A stretch of DNA of 64,000 nucleotides from Halonatronum saccharophilum DSM 13868 (GTDB lineage: Bacteria; Bacillota; Halanaerobiia; Halobacteroidales; Halobacteroidaceae). Position numbers and translations under genes: made by a program. This document shows positions 45,426 through 54,856 of the stretch, in pieces. The stretch's first letter is position 1. The number at the start of each line of letters is the position of its first letter. The DNA lies in contig NZ_KI912094.1 in assembly GCF_000517025.1 (NCBI RefSeq), positions 74,716 to 138,715 of the forward strand, read 5' to 3'. The notes below the pieces were generated by a model, which searched no databases, was not told the origin of the DNA, and worked only from the letters and a program-made list of their open reading frames with translations.

Positions 45426-46776
45426 TATAACCACCTCCAAAATATTCACCTAAAACTTTCTTTACTAAATCAAAAGCATCGTTTTTCACCCTAAGAACCT
45501 CAACTGCAACTTCAGATGAGAAATATCCCCAACTAATGTTATCCAAAAATAGATCATCATCATTTAATGTTATCTCTGGAATCAAAACCAAATCTCCTAA
45601 ATCCATCTCCCTCTTTAGTTTATCCAAAATATCCCTTGCCGTCAATAACCCTGTCACTGTAACATCAGGGCCAAAGTACTTATTCTCCACAACATTAACT
45701 TTAACCTTTAAATTCTCAATTTTATTTAAGCTATTTATAATTGGTAATATTGCTTTAGAACCTAAGACACTAGTAAATAAACTAACTTTACGTTCACCAT
45801 CTATCTTTTTAGGCAAATTACCTTCTAAAGCTTTAAATTCATCTAATAATAACCTAACCATACCTATACCATTCTCCAACTGAGGAAAACCATCATAGCT
45901 ATCTTCAGAAGGAAACTCTTCATTAGCCAACAAATAAAATTCATCAGAGAGATAAACAAAATCAATACCAAATTCATTTCTAAATTTAGTTTGCCACTTC
46001 TTGATAGTATTAATTATACTTTTAGCTTCCTGCTGAGTAAAAGACCTCAAATCATGCAATTCTTCTCTATATTTAGTTAATCCTACCGGAACTATAGCTA
46101 AAGATTTAACATTAGGAATAAACTTTCCTAAATCATTAATTGTCTTTTCTAAGACCTCTCCATCATTAATTTCTGGACAGAGAACAACCTGTGTATTCAT
46201 CTCTATGCCAAAGCTAGCTAACTCCTCAATCTGTTCTAATATTCTCCCAGCCTTATTATTATTTAACATTCTAACTCTAACCTCAGAGTCAGTGCTATGA
46301 ACAGAGATATTTAAAGGACTTAAATTCATACTCTTTATCCTATCAAACTCACTTTCAGACACATTTGTAAGTGTTGTATAGCTTCCTCCTAAAAAAGAGA
46401 ACCTATAATCATCATCTCTTAAATTTAATGTCTTCCTAGAATTAGATGGTGCCTGCTTAACAAAGCAGAAGATACAATTGTTATGGCACTGCTTTAAGCC
46501 ATCAAAGATAACCTCAGAAAAACTAATCCCTAAAGGTTCATCATAATCCTTTTCAATCTCTAGTATCCACCTTTCTCCTTTCTTCTTTAAGACTTCAACC
46601 TCTAGATAAGTATCAGTTACTAAGAATTTATAATCTATAAAGTCCTTAATACTACTACCATTTATCTTAATTAATTTATCACCTTCTTCAATTTCCAACT
46701 CCTGAGCAATACTCCCCTCTTCAACAGAGTCTATTCTAATATAAGGGTCAAATCCCTTTCCTTCTTTATTATTCAT
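45418..46776 (-). CDS. DUF512 family radical-SAM-like protein with PDZ domain
   Basis: 452 residues: an N-terminal PDZ-like domain (about 8-62), then a radical-SAM-like core with [10 protein letters not shown] (CxxxCxxC, residues about 96-105), [19 protein letters not shown], and the DUF512 C-terminal region with [11 protein letters not shown] and [15 protein letters not shown]. The family is conserved in Clostridia just upstream of der, but its reaction is unknown. The overlap with der suggests a link to ribosome assembly; that is inference. Confidence 0.93.
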   Translation of the reverse strand: MNNKEGKGFDPYIRIDSVEEGSIAQELEIEEGDKLIKINGSSIKDFIDYKFLVTDTYLEVEVLKKKGERWILEIEKDYDEPLGISFSEVIFDGLKQCHNNCIFCFVKQAPSNSRKTLNLRDDDYRFSFLGGSYTTLTNVSESEFDRIKSMNLSPLNISVHSTDSEVRVRMLNNNKAGRILEQIEELASFGIEMNTQVVLCPEINDGEVLEKTINDLGKFIPNVKSLAIVPVGLTKYREELHDLRSFTQQEAKSIINTIKKWQTKFRNEFGIDFVYLSDEFYLLANEEFPSEDSYDGFPQLENGIGMVRLLLDEFKALEGNLPKKIDGERKVSLFTSVLGSKAILPIINSLNKIENLKVKVNVVENKYFGPDVTVTGLLTARDILDKLKREMDLGDLVLIPEITLNDDDLFLDNISWGYFSSEVAVEVLRVKNDAFDLVKKVLGEYFGGGYNG

Positions 46777-46839
46777 CTAATACTCACCTCATCTTAAGAC
46801 TTCTTCTACTATTATTATATATTCAACTACTTTCGTCAA

Positions 46840-47023
46840 GCAATTTAGTAATAAAGTGCCACTTTCGTGCCACTAGTTATGGGTTATGAGTGATGAGTAA
46901 GGTCAAAATCTCAAGGTTTCTTATAAACTCGAGGGAACAAAGGTGTTTCTTGTTTTTTAAGGTTTTTCCCATTACCCATTACTGATTACTCATCACTAGT
47001 AATAAAGCTCCGTTTTATTACTA
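46840..47023. repeat. Composite intergenic inverted repeat with hairpin
   Basis: Arms 46873-46901 and 46968-47000 share CTAGT-ATG-GTTATGAGTGATGAG words in opposite orientation; the left arm matches the repeat at 10366-10393. A 12-bp hairpin TAGTAATAAAGC-TCC-GTTTTATTACTA (46997-47023) follows. The gap 46777-47076 contains no gene. Confidence 0.6.
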
Positions 47024-47024
47024 T

Positions 47025-47070
47025 AAAAAGAAACCAGCCTCTACACCTAAGGATGTAAGACTAGTTTCTA
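47025..47070 (-). terminator. Terminator of the DUF1614-spoIIP-YIEGIA operon
   Basis: Minus-strand stem AGAAACTAGTCTTACATCC / GGTGTAGAGGCTGGTTTCT (mostly paired, TTA loop) then TTTTTATAG, 6 bp after the YIEGIA-cap stop. Confidence 0.85.
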
Positions 47071-47076
47071 ATAATT

Positions 47077-47277
47077 TCAATGCTTAACAAGTATATAAAC
47101 ACCATTTCCTAAGTTATGTGCCATAGCTGTAGTTATTCTGGATAATAGCATAGTAAGGTATTCTAACTCTTCTTCATTTTCAGCATAAAATACCGATGCC
47201 CTTCCTCCCTCTACCTTATGAGCATTCTCCTTTAAAGTAACAACTGCTACTATCCCTTCTTCTTTTCCCTCCATCAT
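47077..47277 (-). CDS. Capping complex subunit for YIEGIA
   Basis: 66 residues, small alpha/beta protein: GIVAVVTLKENAHKVEGGRASVFYAENEEELEYLTMLLSR region followed by TTAMAHNLGNGVYILVKH. Matches the small partner always found beside YIEGIA proteins in spore formers, by length, position and its HNLGNGVYIL end. GAGGTGATGG precedes tandem ATGs. It starts 14 bp after the YIEGIA stop. Mechanism not established. Confidence 0.85.
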   Translation of the reverse strand: MMEGKEEGIVAVVTLKENAHKVEGGRASVFYAENEEELEYLTMLLSRITTAMAHNLGNGVYILVKH

Positions 47278-47291
47278 ACCATCACCTCTTC

Positions 47292-48218
47292 TTAATCAGC
47301 TGCTTTTCGACCCACTTTAGTTGCTAAGGGTTTTCGTTTTGCATCCTCCAAAATAGGGGTACTCTCTACTGCCTCTTTAATACATTCTTTATCTTTTTCT
47401 ATAGGAACAATCAACATTCCAACTCTACCAGTATCTAAATTCAACTGGTTTACGGGTGTATAATCCGGTATCCCTTTATCTAATTTTGTTCCTAACTGAC
47501 TTACCAAATCATGCATTATAGCCTGTCTTTGACCTATATTAGCCAAAGTAGCTCTAGCATTATCATCCTTGGGCTCAATTACTATTCCTACACCTGATTC
47601 TTTCCAGTTATCTAAAGCTTCCTTTAAACCAATATTCATCATAATTACACCTTCAACCCCCATATTAGCATCCATTGGCCCAGAGAACTCTATATCAGTT
47701 ATTCTAACTTTTGCTATATCACCTACTGTCTTATTAGACATAATTTTATAAAGAATATAGCCTACTATACCACCTAAGACTATACCAGCTAAACCGCGAA
47801 ATAATAATTCCACCCCTAATTGCTCAAGTATATAATACCCCACAGTAGTCATAAAAGCAGTAATTAAAGCTAAATAATTTCTTGCTTCAAAATTTTTGGC
47901 AACTCCTTCTATATACGCTTTCCCCCGTGGAATTATCTCTGTTGCCTCTATTTCAGATAAAAAGTCTCTTTCCATATTTCGAATATCCCTAAATTGTTGT
48001 ACTGCTGCACCCAAAACAGTTACTGCTATATAATTTTCCTCTATCAGCGCAGGCATAATCAGACTTCCTAAGACAGCTGCAATAAAACCAAAGGTTAAGT
48101 GCACTATATAACCATTAGGGTAACCTGGATACTGGCGATAATCAACCTTTAATAATGATACTCTAAAACCTGTTCCTAAAATTACCGCCAATAGAATCAT
48201 TGTACCATGCTTAATCAT
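47292..48218 (-). CDS. YIEGIA family membrane protein
   Basis: 308 residues with membrane helices at about 5-22, 38-58, 62-78 and a pair at about 115-155. The name-giving motif appears as YIEGVAKNFEARNY at residues 102-115. The C-terminal cytosolic half is alpha/beta (DIEFSGPMDANMGVEGVIMMNIG ... GMLIVPIEKDKE). The family occurs in endospore formers near sporulation genes; its biochemical role is unknown. It lies 20 bp after spoIIP and before its cap partner. Confidence 0.88.
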   Translation of the reverse strand: MIKHGTMILLAVILGTGFRVSLLKVDYRQYPGYPNGYIVHLTFGFIAAVLGSLIMPALIEENYIAVTVLGAAVQQFRDIRNMERDFLSEIEATEIIPRGKAYIEGVAKNFEARNYLALITAFMTTVGYYILEQLGVELLFRGLAGIVLGGIVGYILYKIMSNKTVGDIAKVRITDIEFSGPMDANMGVEGVIMMNIGLKEALDNWKESGVGIVIEPKDDNARATLANIGQRQAIMHDLVSQLGTKLDKGIPDYTPVNQLNLDTGRVGMLIVPIEKDKECIKEAVESTPILEDAKRKPLATKVGRKAAD

Positions 48219-48238
48219 AATTTTTTAATCCTCCAATC

Positions 48239-49387
48239 CTACTCCTCCTTACCCTTTTTATCTTCTTCTTTTTTCTCTTTTTCATCTTTTTTACCTATAC
48301 CTATTGCATTATTCATCTTACCACCAATCCCTTTAACCTTATCTACAGCTCCTCCTAAACCACCTTCATTAGCAATTAGTAAGAATCCTCCACCAAGAAC
48401 TGCTATTAATAATACAATAATAATCGACCTTGTTGCTCCAGCTGATTCACCTGCTTTAGTAGCATCTGTTGTAGTCCCACCTGCTTCTGTTGCACCAGGG
48501 TCATCTCCACCATAAAGGGCTTTATCTACAACATCTGCAAAAAGCTTTGCTCCTGCTACAGCTTGCTCTTGGGGAATTACATGAGTTCCAAACTCTATTA
48601 ATAAAGCTCTTGGTGATAAATCTTGATTATACTTTCCCTGAGCATAAAAAATACCATGCATAAGCCCAGGATAAAATTCATCAGAGATAGCTTTTAATGT
48701 ACCAGCAAATTGATCATTAACCTCTAGTTGAGGATTCTGCCTTCCTACAACTAATCTAACCTGTCCTACTGTTTCTCCATTTACCTCAGCAACATATTCA
48801 TCAGGGTTTGGAACACCATCACGATGTATGTCTAATAAAGCATCAGGAGCTCCTTCTACCAGATCAACGGCAGTTCTACGAGACCTTTCATAAGCACCGC
48901 CATCATGAGGATCATGCTTTGACCAATCATGATTTACATTTATCCCTCGTGCTTCTAACTCCTCGCCAAATATATGAGCAACATCATATACATCACCATC
49001 ACCTAACTTACTATCAGTTCCACTTGTTGGCACATAAGACTCAGCACTATGGGTGTTATATAAAGCAACCTCCTTATTAGCACCTTGGGCCAACAAACTT
49101 TGAGATAATGCAAAGAGTTCATCTTCATTTTCTACAAGCTTTACCCTCTCTTCAAATCTAGCAACCCCTTGATTACCATTTATTTCAACTATTGTATACT
49201 TATCATTATCTTGATTTATATAATAATCCCCTAAATGAATCTCCATTGCTGTTTCAAAGATAACATTACCCTCTTCATCCACTATAGTATAATACTCTAC
49301 TTCTTCCTCGGCAAAGGAGGTATCCACTGAAATAACTCCTAAAATAATGACTAGAATCAAGGATGTAACAATGAGCCTTTTATTCAT
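48239..49387 (-). CDS. spoIIP: Stage II sporulation protein P (peptidoglycan amidase)
   Basis: Amidase that, with SpoIID and SpoIIM, removes septal peptidoglycan for forespore engulfment. 382 residues: an N-terminal signal/anchor (about 4-24), amidase domain (about 105-295) with zinc-site candidates in NTHSAESY (about 111-118), DIHRD (about 186-190) and IEFGTH (about 264-269), then, unusually, a C-terminal membrane helix (about 320-340) and a Lys/Glu-rich tail. Start ATG at 49387, behind AGGAGTGAAGGGG, overlaps DUF1614 by 8 bp; an ATG at 49405 is possible. Confidence 0.94.
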   Translation of the reverse strand: MNKRLIVTSLILVIILGVISVDTSFAEEEVEYYTIVDEEGNVIFETAMEIHLGDYYINQDNDKYTIVEINGNQGVARFEERVKLVENEDELFALSQSLLAQGANKEVALYNTHSAESYVPTSGTDSKLGDGDVYDVAHIFGEELEARGINVNHDWSKHDPHDGGAYERSRRTAVDLVEGAPDALLDIHRDGVPNPDEYVAEVNGETVGQVRLVVGRQNPQLEVNDQFAGTLKAISDEFYPGLMHGIFYAQGKYNQDLSPRALLIEFGTHVIPQEQAVAGAKLFADVVDKALYGGDDPGATEAGGTTTDATKAGESAGATRSIIIVLLIAVLGGGFLLIANEGGLGGAVDKVKGIGGKMNNAIGIGKKDEKEKKEEDKKGKEE

Positions 49388-50138
49388 CCCCTTCACTCCT
49401 CTCATCTACTTCACCCCTATCATCCTTTTTTCTATCCTTTCTACTACCTAATTCACCAAACTCAACATTACCAGGGGCCAACTTATCTCCTCTAAAATAA
49501 CCCTCTTTCTTCTTTTTAGTACCCCCTATATTCTCCCTTAACTCTCCTACTATTTCAGCTAATAATACAGCTATCAAACCACTCATAACTATAGAATCAA
49601 AGGCTCCCGCCCCTCCAATCTCTGCTTCTCCAGGAATTCCTCCCAAAGTTATTCTAAAGAGGTGAATTAAATCATAGATAAGAAAACCTAAAACCCCTGC
49701 AACAAAAGCCCCACGCCGTGAACGACCAACAGCATACGCAATTACTCCTATGACTATTGGAAAGAGATAATTGGTATCGATTAAGGTATGACCCTCTTCA
49801 AATTGATAAAACTGGGTTAAAGCAAAGATAGCACCACCTGCCAGTACAGTTGCAATAACTGTTCTAACAACTTCCTTCTTCTCATCTGCTTTAGACAAAA
49901 TATAAATAGCTAAAGCTATTGGTACTATTGCGCCACCTAAGTTAATATTAATTACCGGCTCTGAACTAATGGGTATATCTATAAAACTCCCCACAATCAT
50001 TAAAGCAAAAAATATGAGTATTCCTCTATTGCTGATACCCATTCTCTCAATTACCCGCTCTGCAAAACCAAAGTAAATTAAAATTTGTAGCACAACTAAA
50101 ACTACTACTCCCATTGGCATACTTCTTTGCACCTCCAT
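49380..50138 (-). CDS. DUF1614 family integral membrane protein
   Basis: 252 residues with seven or eight predicted helices (from about residue 8 to 205) and a charged, Lys/Asp-rich cytosolic tail (about 210-252). Motifs: VGSFIDIPIS and the ININLGGAIVPIALAIY segment, and GGAGAFDSIVMSGLIAVLL near residue 175, typical of DUF1614. Function unknown. In spore formers it is encoded with spoIIP and YIEGIA, so a sporulation membrane role is likely. ATG with GGAGGTG upstream. Confidence 0.88.
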   Translation of the reverse strand: MEVQRSMPMGVVVLVVLQILIYFGFAERVIERMGISNRGILIFFALMIVGSFIDIPISSEPVININLGGAIVPIALAIYILSKADEKKEVVRTVIATVLAGGAIFALTQFYQFEEGHTLIDTNYLFPIVIGVIAYAVGRSRRGAFVAGVLGFLIYDLIHLFRITLGGIPGEAEIGGAGAFDSIVMSGLIAVLLAEIVGELRENIGGTKKKKEGYFRGDKLAPGNVEFGELGSRKDRKKDDRGEVDERSEGDE

Positions 50139-50191
50139 ATAATTATAGCTATCCTATTTGTAGTTTTAGTCTCTTAAAGATAAATTATACA

Positions 50192-50231
50192 TAAAAAAAG
50201 AACAACCCACTAGCGGGTTGTTCTTTTTTTT
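50192..50231 (-). terminator. Terminator of spoVS
   Basis: AAAAAAAGAACAACCC stem with ACTA-type loop and complementary arm ending in seven Ts; symmetric, just after the spoVS stop. Confidence 0.92.
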
Positions 50232-50238
50232 ATTAAGA

Positions 50239-50499
50239 TTATCTTGGCTGTACAATTAATTTCATAGCAGTTCTTTCTTCCCCATCAATCTCAATATCAG
50301 TAAAAGCCGGGATACAAACTAAATCCAAGCCACTTGGCGCAACATAACCTCTAGCAATCGCTACTGCTTTTACTGCTTGGTTTAATGCTCCTGCCCCTAC
50401 CGCTTGTAGTTCTGCTCCTCCATTGTCCCTTAAAACTCCAGCTAAGGCTCCAGCTACTGAATTAGGTGTTGAATTAGATGATACTTTCAATACTTCCAT
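50239..50499 (-). CDS. spoVS: Stage V sporulation protein S
   Basis: 86-residue Alba-like protein of very high conservation: MEVLKVSSNSTPNSVAGALAGVLRD start, AVGAGALNQAVKAVAIARG, and LVCIPAFTDIEIDGEERTAMKL. It influences septation and sporulation in Bacillus. GGGAGG precedes the ATG. It lies immediately downstream of ymdB-rny as in Bacillus, with its own sigma-H-like promoter and terminator. Confidence 0.97.
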   Translation of the reverse strand: MEVLKVSSNSTPNSVAGALAGVLRDNGGAELQAVGAGALNQAVKAVAIARGYVAPSGLDLVCIPAFTDIEIDGEERTAMKLIVQPR

Positions 50500-50548
50500 A
50501 TTAAATACCTCCCATTTTATTTTATAAATTAATTGATATGTATACTTA

Positions 50549-50573
50549 TTTCAATATTTACAAAATAATTCCT
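50549..50573 (-). promoter_or_regulatory. Putative sigma-H promoter of spoVS
   Basis: Minus strand AGGAATT (50573-50567), 11-bp spacer, ATTGAAA (50555-50549). This fits the Bacillus sigma-H pattern (RNAGGAWWW, 11-12 bp, RNNGAAT) except the last base. spoVS is sigma-H dependent in Bacillus. Confidence 0.55.
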
Positions 50574-50601
50574 TCACGAAAGGTGAAAAAAATAAAAAAA
50601 T

Positions 50602-51387
50602 TTAATTATTTTTATATACTTCACAAACCCTCTTAACTGAAGTTGCTAAACCATTATCAGAATTTATCTGAACAATTAAACCAGATAATTTTGTATCACC
50701 TTTTGCCACCTTAAACCTATTAGGCAATTGAGTTAAAAATCTATTTAATGGCTCATCAATATTCATTCCCAAAATAGAATCTATACCCCCAGTTAATCCT
50801 AAATCAGTTATGTAAGCTGTTCCTCCAGGTAAGACCCTTTCATCGGCAGTTTGAACATGGGTATGAGTACCAGCAACAAGAGAGACCCTTCCATCTACAT
50901 ACCAACCAAAGGCTTCTTTTTCAGCAGTAGCCTCAGCATGAAAGTCAATTACGATTCCATCTACCTTCTCTTTTAATTCATCTATTAGCTGATCTACTGA
51001 ACGAAACGGACAATCATAATCTCCTAGAAATACTCTTCCCATTAAATTTATAACACCAAGAGTGTATTGGCCCTTTTTAATTACTTTGTACCCTACTCCT
51101 GGTACACCTTGAGGATAATTATAAGGTCTAATTACTTTATCACTTTCATCTATAAAATTAAATATGTCCTTATTATCCCAAACATGATTTCCAGTCGTCA
51201 ATAAATCTATATTATAATCCAATAATTCATCCATAACTCCCTCAGTTAAACCAAAACCGCCTGCTGCATTCTCACCATTAGCAATTATAAAATCAGGTTT
51301 TTCCTTTTCTATAATATTAGGCAGTAATTCCCTTACTGCTCTTCTTCCTGTTCTTCCTACAATATCTCCAATCAATAAAATCTTCAT
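50602..51387 (-). CDS. ymdB: YmdB-type metallophosphoesterase (2',3'-cyclic nucleotide phosphodiesterase)
   Basis: About 261 residues of the YmdB family: KILLIGDIVGRTGRR at the start, ANGENAAGG, TTGNHVWDNK, DFHAEATAEK and AGTHTHVQTAD supply the two-metal site. In Bacillus it is a 2',3'-cAMP phosphodiesterase affecting biofilm and motility. ATG at 51387 aligns with the family start, though an ATG at 51399 directly behind AAGGGGG is an alternative. Neighbour to rny and spoVS as usual, with one extra gene inserted. Confidence 0.95.
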   Translation of the reverse strand: MKILLIGDIVGRTGRRAVRELLPNIIEKEKPDFIIANGENAAGGFGLTEGVMDELLDYNIDLLTTGNHVWDNKDIFNFIDESDKVIRPYNYPQGVPGVGYKVIKKGQYTLGVINLMGRVFLGDYDCPFRSVDQLIDELKEKVDGIVIDFHAEATAEKEAFGWYVDGRVSLVAGTHTHVQTADERVLPGGTAYITDLGLTGGIDSILGMNIDEPLNRFLTQLPNRFKVAKGDTKLSGLIVQINSDNGLATSVKRVCEVYKNN

Positions 51388-51417
51388 CAACTTAATCATT
51401 TCCCCCTTACATATATC

Positions 51418-51945
51418 CTAATCTACATTACTACTTTTATCAAAGACCATTATCTTACCTTCTTCTCTAAACCCTGAGTATTCTAAGCCTACTTTATTAA
51501 TAGGTTTATAATCTTTAACCTTATCTAAAAGACCATCAATTGAACTTTGGGCTATAGAAAAATAATTTTCTTCCTTTTCTAGTAATTTGCCCGAAAAACT
51601 TCTTTTTATTAAGCTAACAATAAAATCTAACTCTTTTTGTGATGCCCCTTCTAAATCTCTAGTTAACATAACTTTGTTTATAACTTCATAATTATATCTT
51701 TCTAACTTTAAACCTTCACTACTTTGCTTTTGTAACTTATTAAATAATCTAAAATTCTGTTCAATCAACTTCTTCTTTTTCTCCCAACTTTCATCAGTTA
51801 GCGAATCATCGATTAAAAATGATAGCTTGTACCATTTCTCATCTAGATTCATATCAATAGTATTTACCAAAGGATATTCCAATAAAATAGAAGTTAATAA
51901 CTCTATATTGTCATCTTGACTTAATTTCAACTGATCTTTTTTCAT
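51418..51945 (-). CDS. Hypothetical protein between ymdB and rny
   Basis: Not recognised. 175 residues, predicted mostly helical with a central beta segment (KWYKLSFLIDDSLT), no Cys, no membrane helix or signal peptide. The charged N-terminus KKDQLKLSQDDNIELL and repeated Leu/Lys heptads suggest a small cytosolic protein. ATG at 51945 lies 9 nt after AAGGAG. It probably shares a transcript with ymdB (30 bp apart). Confidence 0.7.
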   Translation of the reverse strand: MKKDQLKLSQDDNIELLTSILLEYPLVNTIDMNLDEKWYKLSFLIDDSLTDESWEKKKKLIEQNFRLFNKLQKQSSEGLKLERYNYEVINKVMLTRDLEGASQKELDFIVSLIKRSFSGKLLEKEENYFSIAQSSIDGLLDKVKDYKPINKVGLEYSGFREEGKIMVFDKSSNVD

Positions 51946-52225
51946 CTTCAGCAACTCCTTTAATTATTAGCTAAATTTATTAGTTTTATAATAATATCTA
52001 TTCCTTACTTTAAATAATTAAATATATTTTAAGTAAATCCTCTTTTATTTGAAAATAAGTTGAATTTAAATTATTCCTCTTTGAAGAATTTATTCTTGCT
52101 TTAACTTAAACTATATAAGATGTCCTTTGACCTATTTTAGCTATGTATTATGTACTCATAGCTAAGTTTATGGATAGCTTCTAAGAAGTTAATTTAACTA
52201 ATATTTTAAAAATAAAATTACAAAC

Positions 52226-52257
52226 AAAAAGCAGTCCTTTTAAAAGGACTGCTTTTG
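52226..52257 (-). terminator. Terminator of rny
   Basis: Near-perfect stem AAAAGCAGTCCTTTT / AAAAGGACTGCTTTT with A/T runs, 22 bp beyond the rny stop. Upstream gap 51946-52225 holds no other recognised feature. Confidence 0.9.
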
Positions 52258-52278
52258 ATTGATTATTATATTCATATC

Positions 52279-53808
52279 TTATTTAGCATACTGGACTGAT
52301 CTAATTTCTCTAACTACTGTTACCTTTATCTGTCCAGGATACTCTAAATTATCCTCTATCTTCTTAGAAACTTCATAAGCAAGCTTACTTGCCATTGTAT
52401 CATCCACTTCTTCTGGTTCTACCATAATTCTTATCTCTCGTCCTGCTTGTATAGCAAAGGATTTACCAACACCAGAGAATGAATCAGCTATATCTTCTAG
52501 CTTTTCAAGACGCTTGATATAAGACTCTAAAGTTTCACGTCGTGCCCCTGGTCTAGCAGCAGAAACAGCATCAGCAGCAGCTACTAAGACAGCTTCTACA
52601 GTACTTGGCTCTACATCACCATGATGAGCTTCAATTGCATGAATAACCTTTTCAGATTCTCCATGTTTTCGTGTGAAATCAACTCCAATCTTCACATGCG
52701 GCCCTTCTACTTCATGGTCTATTGCTTTACCTATATCATGTAAAAGACCTGCTCTCTTAGCTATATTAACATCAACACCTAGTTCAGAAGCCATAACTCC
52801 TGCCAAATGAGATACCTCTATAGAGTGCTTCAATACATTTTGACCATAACTTGTCCTATAATTTAATCTACCTAATAACTTAATAGTTTCACGATCCAAA
52901 CCATGGACATCTGTATCGAAAGTTGCTTGCTCTCCTACCTCATAAATCTTATCATCGATTTCATTTCTAGCCTTCTCTACCATCTCTTCGATACGAGCTG
53001 GATGTATACGACCATCTATTATCAATTTCTCTAAAGCTATTCTAGCTATCTCTCTTCTAATTGGATCAAAGCCTGATAAAACAACAGCTTCTGGAGTATC
53101 ATCAATAATTAAATCGATTCCTGTTAAACTTTCTAGAGCTCTAATATTTCTCCCTTCTCTACCAATAATTCTTCCTTTCATTTCATCATTTGGTAAAGAA
53201 ACTACTGAAACTGTAGTCTCAGCAACATGGTCGGCAGCACATCTTTGAATAGCTGAAGAAATTATCTCTTTAGCCTTTTTGTCTGACTCTTCCTTAGCTT
53301 GAGCTTCTAAATCTTTAATCTTCTTAGCCATCTCATGGCTAATTTCATCTTCAACTCTATTTAATAGTAAATCTTTAGCTTGTTCTGTAGTTAAACCAGC
53401 AAGTTTCTCCATCTCTTCAACCTGCTTGTCTTTTAACTGACTAACCTCTTTTTCTTTCTTCTTAGTACTTACTTCCCTTTTTTGAATAGTTTCTTCTCGT
53501 GCTATCAAAGAATCTGATTTCCGATCTAAATTCTCTTCCTTCTTTAAGAGACGACTTTCAAATTTCTGCAATTCATTCCTACGCTCACGACACTCTCTTT
53601 CAACTTCTCCTTTTATCTCATGGGCTTGCTCTTTGGCTTCAACTAAAGCTTCACGCTTAGTAGATTCAGCCTCTCTTTTGGCATCCTCTACTATTCTTTC
53701 CGCTTCTAATTCAGCAGTTCCAATCTTACTCTCTGCAATATATTTTCTAACGGCAAAGCCACTAATAACCCCAATTACTAAACCACTTACGATAAATACA
53801 TAGTTCAC
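52279..53808 (-). CDS. rny: Ribonuclease Y
   Basis: Membrane-anchored endoribonuclease that starts mRNA decay. 509 residues: N-terminal helix (about 2-20), long coiled coil (about 25-190), KH domain with [15 protein letters not shown] (about 215-229) and HD domain with [10 protein letters not shown] and LLHDIGKA (about 335-360; metal His/Asp). Start is GTG with GGAGGTGAGG upstream; no ATG nearby. Downstream of the split SbcC genes, upstream of ymdB. Confidence 0.97.
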   Translation of the reverse strand: MNYVFIVSGLVIGVISGFAVRKYIAESKIGTAELEAERIVEDAKREAESTKREALVEAKEQAHEIKGEVERECRERRNELQKFESRLLKKEENLDRKSDSLIAREETIQKREVSTKKKEKEVSQLKDKQVEEMEKLAGLTTEQAKDLLLNRVEDEISHEMAKKIKDLEAQAKEESDKKAKEIISSAIQRCAADHVAETTVSVVSLPNDEMKGRIIGREGRNIRALESLTGIDLIIDDTPEAVVLSGFDPIRREIARIALEKLIIDGRIHPARIEEMVEKARNEIDDKIYEVGEQATFDTDVHGLDRETIKLLGRLNYRTSYGQNVLKHSIEVSHLAGVMASELGVDVNIAKRAGLLHDIGKAIDHEVEGPHVKIGVDFTRKHGESEKVIHAIEAHHGDVEPSTVEAVLVAAADAVSAARPGARRETLESYIKRLEKLEDIADSFSGVGKSFAIQAGREIRIMVEPEEVDDTMASKLAYEVSKKIEDNLEYPGQIKVTVVREIRSVQYAK

Positions 53809-53910
53809 TACGCCTCACCTCCATTCATTATTTAATTGTACCTTTATTAACTTTATATTTTTCTAAAAGAAACTATCACGTTTATATTTTATCTTTTAAA
53901 TTGCTTAATG

Positions 53911-54594
53911 TCAAGCTAGAATGCCGTCAATAACTTCACTCTTGCCTTCCTTTAATTCTACTCTAAATGACTTATCAGCTACTTGGGCCAAATGGCCTTG
54001 ATGGGTTACAACTATAATCTGTCTACCAAAAAGTCCATTTATCTCCTTTAAAAATTTAGTGACCTTTACTATATACTCCTCACTTACATGTTTGGCTGGC
54101 TCATCTAAAATAATTGGCCCATCAACAGGAGGACTTTGATGGCTCTCTAAAACAGCTACTCTTAAGGCTAAAGATACAACATCTACTACCCCCCCTCCCC
54201 TTGCATCTTGAGGCTTGTTTTTAACCTTATACTCTCCTTGATTAGATACTACATAAAACTCTGCCCAAGCCTGGCCTCTAGATTGCTCTAACTCTATCTC
54301 AAAGCTGAAATTTTCACCAAATACATACTGTAAAAATTTAGTTACTAGAGATTCTATCTGCTGTCTAGATTGATCTCTAGCAAAGTCAGCCGTTTCATGG
54401 AAGAGAATATTTACTTCTTCTAACAACTCTTTCTTCTTAATAGACTCTGCCAAATCATTCTCTTTTTGACTTATACTCTCTCTAAGTTGATCTCTTCTAC
54501 CCTTTTGTTGATTATAACGAGCCTCTTTTAAGCTAATATCTTCCTCTAATATTCCAATCAAATAGGAAGACGTATCTAAAATACCCTTTAACAT
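53911..54594 (-). CDS. Rad50/SbcC-like ATPase, C-terminal half (split gene)
   Basis: 227 residues: coiled coil (about 15-80), then the ABC C-terminal lobe with signature-like ARGGGVVDVVSLALRVAVLE (131-150), Walker B IILDEPAKHVS (161-171) and His switch VVTHQGH (195-201). No Walker A, which lies in the gene at 54849-56450. The signature is GGGVVD rather than the usual SGGE. ATG at 54594, behind AAGAAGGGTTAAT, one base after the preceding stop. Needs the N-terminal half to form an ATPase head. Confidence 0.88.
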   Translation of the reverse strand: MLKGILDTSSYLIGILEEDISLKEARYNQQKGRRDQLRESISQKENDLAESIKKKELLEEVNILFHETADFARDQSRQQIESLVTKFLQYVFGENFSFEIELEQSRGQAWAEFYVVSNQGEYKVKNKPQDARGGGVVDVVSLALRVAVLESHQSPPVDGPIILDEPAKHVSEEYIVKVTKFLKEINGLFGRQIIVVTHQGHLAQVADKSFRVELKEGKSEVIDGILA

Positions 54595-54595
54595 A

Positions 54596-54856
54596 TTAAC
54601 CCTTCTTTCCATCTAAGATAGCATCATTTGGCAAGAGATCTTTAGCCTTAGTTATTAAAAGCTTTAACTCCTTTTCAAGTTCTTTTATTTCACTATCTAA
54701 ATTTTCAGGCTTTACTCCAAACTCCTCTATCTCTTTAAGCAATTCCTTTCTTTGCTCCTTTAAATTCTCTAATTTAAAGATAGCTTTATCCCTTAACTTA
54801 TTTGCCCTATCTAATTTATTCTTTATCACTTCTATTTCTGCTTTATACTCACTCAT
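54596..54856 (-). CDS. Small coiled-coil protein between the SbcC-like halves
   Basis: 86 residues, almost wholly heptad-patterned (IEVIKNKLDRANKLRDKAIFKLENLK ... with Glu/Lys/Leu), no Cys and no domain. It overlaps the Walker A gene by 8 bp (AAAGGGGGATTATTATG) and ends just before the Walker B gene. Position suggests it supplies part of the coiled-coil arm of a split Rad50. Not recognised as a separate family. Confidence 0.72.
   Translation of the reverse strand: MSEYKAEIEVIKNKLDRANKLRDKAIFKLENLKEQRKELLKEIEEFGVKPENLDSEIKELEKELKLLITKAKDLLPNDAILDGKKG

Noticed and set aside
48207-48515. 102-codon plus-strand ORF over the spoIIP end
   Set aside because: Shadow of the spoIIP tail; Ser/Pro-rich product caused by the Lys/Glu-rich minus-strand code.
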